Source of the DNA: Burkholderiales bacterium
GTDB taxonomy: Bacteria; Pseudomonadota; Gammaproteobacteria; Burkholderiales; Burkholderiaceae_C
NCBI GenBank assembly: GCA_019509985.1
Contig: JAEKLF010000077.1
Location: 1-38,886, forward strand
Length of the DNA: 38,886 nucleotides
Direction of reading: 5' to 3'
Below, piece after piece: positions 35,490 through 38,886 of this stretch (position 1 is its first letter; the number at the start of each line of letters is the position of its first letter). The notes beneath the pieces were generated by a model that saw nothing but the letters and a program-made list of their open reading frames with translations, was not told the origin of the DNA and did not search any database. The position numbers and the translations under genes are program-made.

Positions 35490-35662
35490 TCAGCGCGCCA
35501 TCCAGAAAAACACGGCCGTCATGCGGCGCTCGTTCACCACCTCGCCGAGGCCCGCCGCGGCGACACAATCGACGGCCATGGACAGGCTCTTCCACTTCCC
35601 CGGCGCGGTCCGGCACGATGCGTGAACTGGCGGGCCTTGTAGCCGTCGTCATGGGCCGCCAT
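35490..35662 (-). pseudogene. Possible frameshifted gene remnant or tiny gene
   Basis: Between terC and the next gene the minus strand shows coding-like codon use in two frames that join around 35600-35620. The upstream piece starts at an ATG at 35662 (MAAHDDGYKARQFTH). The downstream piece (SLSMAVDCVAAAGL through NERRMTAVFFWMAR) has almost only G/C third positions and stops at 35490. Read as one protein it needs a single-base shift, so it may be a decayed gene end, or the downstream 29 codons from the ATG at 35579 may be a real small gene. I do not recognise either piece. The rest of 35486-35771 holds a possible stem with two CGATCG arms at 35733-35750, shortly before the next start. Confidence 0.25.
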
Positions 35663-35771
35663 TGCAAGGCCATATTCACGCCCAGGACCTGGGGACAAAC
35701 CTGAGTCCCGGGCACCGCACCCTCCAGACAATCGATCGCGGTCCCGATCGCATCACTGGGAGGTAAACGGC

Positions 35772-36326
35772 ATGGCTGGTACGGTATCGCCCGGCGAACG
35801 GGCGCTCAACAAGCTGCTGCTGGGTGGCGGCATCACCATCGCTGCGTTGCTCGTCGTGCCGGGCATCCTCGCGCTGGCCGGAGTGCCCGGCGCACCGTCG
35901 TCCAACGGCTGGTGGATCCTGGTCGCGGCCTGCGTGGCGATGTTGCTCAAGTTGGTCGCCAGCGAAACCGCCACCGGCGAAATCGAGTTCTACAAATTCG
36001 GCTACGACAGCTGCATCACGACGCTGGGCGCCACGATCTCGGCCGGCGCCATCCAGCTGTACTCGGACGTCGATGTCTATCCGGGCATGGCGAAGATCGG
36101 TTACCTGCCCACCTTCGGGCTCCAGGGCGACGCGAAGATCAGGACCGCCCAGCTGATCGGCTTCTTCGTGCTCACCTGGCTCGTCGCCTGGGTGACTGCC
36201 CGGATCTGCGGCGGCATCAAGCGGCAGGAAATCGACAGCCGCGGCGGCAAGGCCATGTTTTGCGCTTTTGTCGGGCCGTTCTTCCTGTTCGCCTACGCGC
36301 TCATCCTCGCGTCCAAGAAGGGCTAG
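35772..36326 (+). CDS. Membrane protein of unknown function
   Basis: A 184-residue protein with a good ribosome site (GGGAGG about eight bases upstream). Hydrophobic segments lie at about residues 15-37, 46-63, 126-145 and 161-180, with a weaker one at 80-97. Between them are the conserved-looking polar stretches ETATGEIEFYKFGYDS and GLQGDAKIRTAQ. The C-terminus is a short lysine tail. I do not recognise the family. The next gene starts three bases after its stop and also encodes a membrane protein, so the two very probably act together. Confidence 0.78.
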   Translation: MAGTVSPGERALNKLLLGGGITIAALLVVPGILALAGVPGAPSSNGWWILVAACVAMLLKLVASETATGEIEFYKFGYDSCITTLGATISAGAIQLYSDVDVYPGMAKIGYLPTFGLQGDAKIRTAQLIGFFVLTWLVAWVTARICGGIKRQEIDSRGGKAMFCAFVGPFFLFAYALILASKKG

Positions 36327-36329
36327 CCC

Positions 36330-36614
36330 ATGGAGATCCTCATTGCCCTGCTGATGGCACTCGTAGCCGTCGCCTATCCCGTCTATGTGGACATCCGCCA
36401 CCACGGCAGAGACAACATCCTGCGGCGCAGCGCGCAGGATGTGCTCGACTGGCAGCCCCTGGCCTCAGCGCGTGAGGCGGTCGACAGGCAGTACCGCTTG
36501 ATTGCACGGATGCTGAATCGCGCGCTGCGGCGGTTCATCGACGCCACCGTCAAGATCCTCATCGCCCTTGTCGTGCTGTCGCTGATTGTCTGGCTGGTCC
36601 GGCACTTCCTCTGA
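36330..36614 (+). CDS. Small membrane protein of unknown function, partner of the preceding gene
   Basis: A 94-residue protein with one hydrophobic segment at each end (about residues 1-20 and 74-92). A basic, amphipathic middle lies between them (DIRHHGRDNILRRSAQDVLD, then AVDRQYRLIARMLNRALRRF). The hairpin-like topology would place both termini on one side of the membrane and the charged middle on the other. It follows the previous stop by three bases and is surely co-transcribed. No family comes to mind. It converges with ureD with 12 bases between stop codons. Confidence 0.72.
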   Translation: MEILIALLMALVAVAYPVYVDIRHHGRDNILRRSAQDVLDWQPLASAREAVDRQYRLIARMLNRALRRFIDATVKILIALVVLSLIVWLVRHFL

Positions 36615-36626
36615 CCAGGCGGCCGT

Positions 36627-37469
36627 TCAGGTCGCCCAGATCCGCGGGTCGCTGCCGGGCAAGGCCCACAGCCGCTCCCGCCACAACGCCCTCACCCGCC
36701 GCAGCGCCAGCGTGACGGCCTCGACCTCGTCGCCGATGACACGGGCCAGCAGCACCGCGCTGCGCGGGCCAGCCAGATGCGTGACGCCACTGCGCGGCAC
36801 GTCGTTCAGCAGGGCCCGGCTGTCGGTCAGCAGCGCCTCGGCCTCGGCCAGTGCGTCGGTCTGCGCATAGACCAGCGTGCCGAGCACGCGATGGCCCGCC
36901 AGGCCGCAGGGGCCGTCCAGCAGCGCCTTGTCAGTGGCATCCAGCCAGCCGCGGTCCAGCCACTGGCCGGCGATCTCCAGGTGCTGCAGCAGCCGACCGG
37001 TCTCGAAAGGCTGGCCCGCAGCGGGCAGACCCAGGCCCAGCACCTCAGTTGCGAACAGGCTGGCGCCGGGTGCCAGCGTCAGCTTCACTTCGTTGCGGGC
37101 GATGCAGCCCGGATAGGCCAGCGTCTCCTGCGGCAGCCACTCCAGCCGCGCGCCCTGCGCCACGGCGGCATGCACGACCTGCGCGGCCTCGCCGGCGTTC
37201 GAGCGATAGAAGCGCGTCGCGGCCGGCGTCGTCACGAGCAGGTGGGCACCGGCCTGCACGTCCAGCGTGATGTCGAGACGGTCACCGCCGACCAGGCCCC
37301 CGGGCGGATGCACGAGCACCGCGTGGGCGATGCCGGTGCCTTCCGGATAGAGCGTCTTCAGCAGCCGCAGCGGGCCGTCGTGGCGCGCGTGGATACGTGT
37401 TGCCGCCGCACCGTCACGCGCCGCATTCAGCACGAGCCGCGCGGGCCAGCGGATGGCATCAGCCAACAA
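36627..37469 (-). CDS. ureD: Urease accessory protein UreD
   Basis: A scaffold of about 280 residues that with UreF and UreG delivers nickel to apo-urease. Family features include [40 protein letters not shown] and [15 protein letters not shown] near the middle. The start is a TTG at 37469 (another TTG lies one codon before), overlapping the end of ureG by 11 bases. The frame contains no suitable ATG. UreD is placed after ureG here, whereas many proteobacterial operons begin with ureD. The product is complete and looks functional. Confidence 0.92.
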   Translation of the reverse strand: MLADAIRWPARLVLNAARDGAAATRIHARHDGPLRLLKTLYPEGTGIAHAVLVHPPGGLVGGDRLDITLDVQAGAHLLVTTPAATRFYRSNAGEAAQVVHAAVAQGARLEWLPQETLAYPGCIARNEVKLTLAPGASLFATEVLGLGLPAAGQPFETGRLLQHLEIAGQWLDRGWLDATDKALLDGPCGLAGHRVLGTLVYAQTDALAEAEALLTDSRALLNDVPRSGVTHLAGPRSAVLLARVIGDEVEAVTLALRRVRALWRERLWALPGSDPRIWAT

Positions 37470-38109
37470 GCAAGCCCTTCTTCTCGATGAAGGCGACGAC
37501 CTCGGCCAGGCCCTCGCGGGTCTTGAGATTGGTCATCACCCAGGGCTTCACGGGCCGCATGCGCGCGGTGTCGCTGCGCATCACGTCCAGGTCGGCGCCC
37601 ACGTGCGGCGCGAGATCGATCTTGTTGATGACGAAGAGGTCGCTCTTCGTGATGCCGGGGCCGCCCTTGCGCGGGATCTTTTCGCCCGCGGCCACATCGA
37701 TGACGTAGATGGTCAGGTCGCTCAGCTCGGGGCTGAAGGTGGCCGCCAGGTTGTCGCCGCCGCTCTCGACGAAGACGATGTCGGCGTCGGGAAACTTGTC
37801 CAGCATGCGGTCCACGGCCTCGAGGTTGATGGAGCAGTCTTCGCGGATGGCCGTGTGCGGGCAGCCACCGGTCTCCACGCCCATGATGCGTTCGGGCGCC
37901 AGCGCGCCGGCCACCGTCAGCAGGCGCTGGTCTTCCTTGGTGTAGATGTCGTTGGTGACGACGACGAGGTCCCAGCGGTCACGCATCGTCTTGCAGAGCA
38001 TCTCGACGAGCGTCGTCTTGCCCGAGCCGACGGGGCCACCGACGCCCACGCGCAGCGGCGGCAGCTTTTTCGTGCGATTCGGGATGGCGTGCAACGGGGT
38101 TGAGTTCAT
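37459..38109 (-). CDS. ureG: Urease accessory GTPase UreG
   Basis: The GTPase that drives nickel insertion into urease, 216 residues. The P-loop [13 protein letters not shown] (about residues 22-34), the metal-binding CPH motif (C83, H85 in [13 protein letters not shown]), the switch [15 protein letters not shown] and the base-specificity motif NKIDL are all present. The N-terminus lacks the His-rich extension seen in some species. The ATG overlaps the ureF stop by four bases, and the 3' end overlaps ureD. Confidence 0.97.
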   Translation of the reverse strand: MNSTPLHAIPNRTKKLPPLRVGVGGPVGSGKTTLVEMLCKTMRDRWDLVVVTNDIYTKEDQRLLTVAGALAPERIMGVETGGCPHTAIREDCSINLEAVDRMLDKFPDADIVFVESGGDNLAATFSPELSDLTIYVIDVAAGEKIPRKGGPGITKSDLFVINKIDLAPHVGADLDVMRSDTARMRPVKPWVMTNLKTREGLAEVVAFIEKKGLLVG

Positions 38110-38789
38110 GAGCGGAACAGTCTCGAATATTGGGTTTCGTGGCGGGCGCCGTGGATGCCGAGCAGCGGTGCGAACGCCACCGGTTCGGACGCGGCCAGGG
38201 CCATCGCCACGGCTTGCGGGATGGCTTGCACGAGGCGTGCCAGCAGGCGCTGGCCCGAGGTCTGCCCGAGCGGCACGCTGCGCACGGCGGCCTGCATCAG
38301 GTTCTCGGCCCAGCCGAAGGCGATGGCCTGCAGTGCCGGCTCCAGCGCCGCACCGCGCGATGCCGCCGCGGCACCCATGACGACCGGCCAGGTCGGTGCG
38401 GGCTTGAGCTGCTGCAGCAGCGGCAGCACCGGCGCCTCCGGCATGAGGCCTTGCATCCAGACAACCAGGCTGCGGCCCATCTGCTGCGCCTGCTGCAGGC
38501 TCTCGCTGGTCTCGCGGGTCTGCAGCGTCCACGCGTTGAGTTCGGCCAGCCGCGCGCCATTGAGTGCGAGCGCGGCCCCATGCGCGGCCGCCGCGACGGG
38601 CAGTTCGGCACGGGCCTGCACGAGTTCGAGCTGGTTCAGCAGCCAGTCACCGGCGCTGTTCTCATCGTGCACGATGCCGGCGTCGACGGCCGCCTCCAGG
38701 CCTTCCGAATAGCTGAAGCCGCCGACCGGCAGCGCAGGCGACGCCAGCCACAGCAGGTGCAGCAGTGACGCCTCAGTGCTTGTGGTCAT
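38106..38789 (-). CDS. ureF: Urease accessory protein UreF
   Basis: A helical urease chaperone of 227 residues that joins UreD and UreG on apo-urease. The family opening [20 protein letters not shown] is at residues 9-28, and the end carries the [11 protein letters not shown] tail expected to bind partners. I start at the ATG at 38789, which overlaps the end of ureE by 17 bases. Earlier in-frame ATGs (38798, 38837) only translate the antiframe of the ureE His-rich tail and are unlikely. Confidence 0.94.
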   Translation of the reverse strand: MTTSTEASLLHLLWLASPALPVGGFSYSEGLEAAVDAGIVHDENSAGDWLLNQLELVQARAELPVAAAAHGAALALNGARLAELNAWTLQTRETSESLQQAQQMGRSLVVWMQGLMPEAPVLPLLQQLKPAPTWPVVMGAAAASRGAALEPALQAIAFGWAENLMQAAVRSVPLGQTSGQRLLARLVQAIPQAVAMALAASEPVAFAPLLGIHGARHETQYSRLFRS

Positions 38790-38886
38790 GGCCGTGATCA
38801 TGGCCGCAGCCTGGGCCGTGGACGTGGCCCTCGTCATGCGCCTTGACCGGGATGCTCAACGGCTTGCGCGCCGGGGCCGGTGCGGC
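38773..38886 (-). CDS. ureE: Urease accessory protein UreE, C-terminal end only
   Basis: Only the last 37 codons are in the window, reading leftward from the right edge. The fragment ends in a histidine-rich tail ([20 protein letters not shown] plus a final His) with eight His and one Cys, the nickel-storing tail of UreE. Its position directly before ureF confirms the identity. The peptide-binding and metal-binding core lies outside the window. Confidence 0.88.
   Translation of the reverse strand, partial: AAPAPARKPLSIPVKAHDEGHVHGPGCGHDHGHDHKH

Noticed and set aside
35377..35715. A 112-codon minus-strand frame across the terC end
   Set aside because: It runs antisense into terC, and its codon use in the intergenic part is poorer than the neighbouring frame described as a remnant.

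Overview
The window is a high-GC stretch of bacterial chromosome, tightly packed with ordinary housekeeping and catabolic genes. Third codon positions are almost all G or C, and GTG and TTG starts and overlapping stop/start codons are common. Gene content points to a betaproteobacterium of the order Burkholderiales, perhaps near Roseateles, Rubrivivax or Leptothrix. The main clues are argH divergent from an AlgZ/AlgR-type pair, a paaGIKABCDE cluster with a TetR-type PaaR, PrpE, and a urease accessory block. The genus-level placement is inference. I see no rRNA, tRNA, CRISPR array, insertion sequence or prophage gene.

Layout. 1-3419 (minus strand): a membrane-anchored protein of unknown function cut by the window edge, a possible 78-residue protein, and a LytTR response regulator with its sensor kinase. 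3508-5427 (plus): argH and a bacteriohemerythrin. 5440-10607 (minus): a lipoprotein of unknown function coupled to an M3 metallopeptidase, then propionate-CoA ligase. 10844-11934: an NlpC/P60 hydrolase facing a YjbR-like protein. 12097-22194 (minus): the phenylacetate degradation locus. It starts at a clear promoter with a perfect 14-bp operator and runs paaG-I-K-A-B-C-D-E, then paaR, a periplasmic binding protein and paaZ. 22269-26106: a PfkB sugar kinase, moaA-mobA-GNAT, and a YceI-like lipoprotein. 26202-29417 (plus): a DUF962 membrane protein, ketopantoate reductase, a cysteine hydrolase and a GlxA-type regulator. 29399-34611: a serine hydrolase, a TonB-dependent receptor, an AraC regulator and a small secreted protein. 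34727-36614 (plus): a TerC protein behind a long hairpin, and a pair of unrecognised membrane proteins. 36627-38886 (minus): urease accessory genes ureD, ureG, ureF and the His-rich end of ureE.

How the genes work together. PaaK makes phenylacetyl-CoA, PaaABCDE epoxidises it, PaaG isomerises the epoxide to the oxepin, PaaZ opens the ring and oxidises the aldehyde, and PaaI salvages CoA. The later beta-oxidation genes paaF, paaH and paaJ are not here. Most paa genes overlap by 1-4 bases, so translation is probably coupled. The ure genes would load nickel into urease, whose structural genes must lie beyond the right edge or elsewhere.

The least ordinary signals are non-coding. Two copies of a ~130-bp structured repeat flank the paaR-SBP-paaZ block and show compensatory base changes in a stem. 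A 48-nt near-perfect hairpin ends nine bases before the terC start codon. The TonB receptor, esterase and AraC neighbourhood, and the unknown membrane pair beside terC, are the most likely places for undescribed function.
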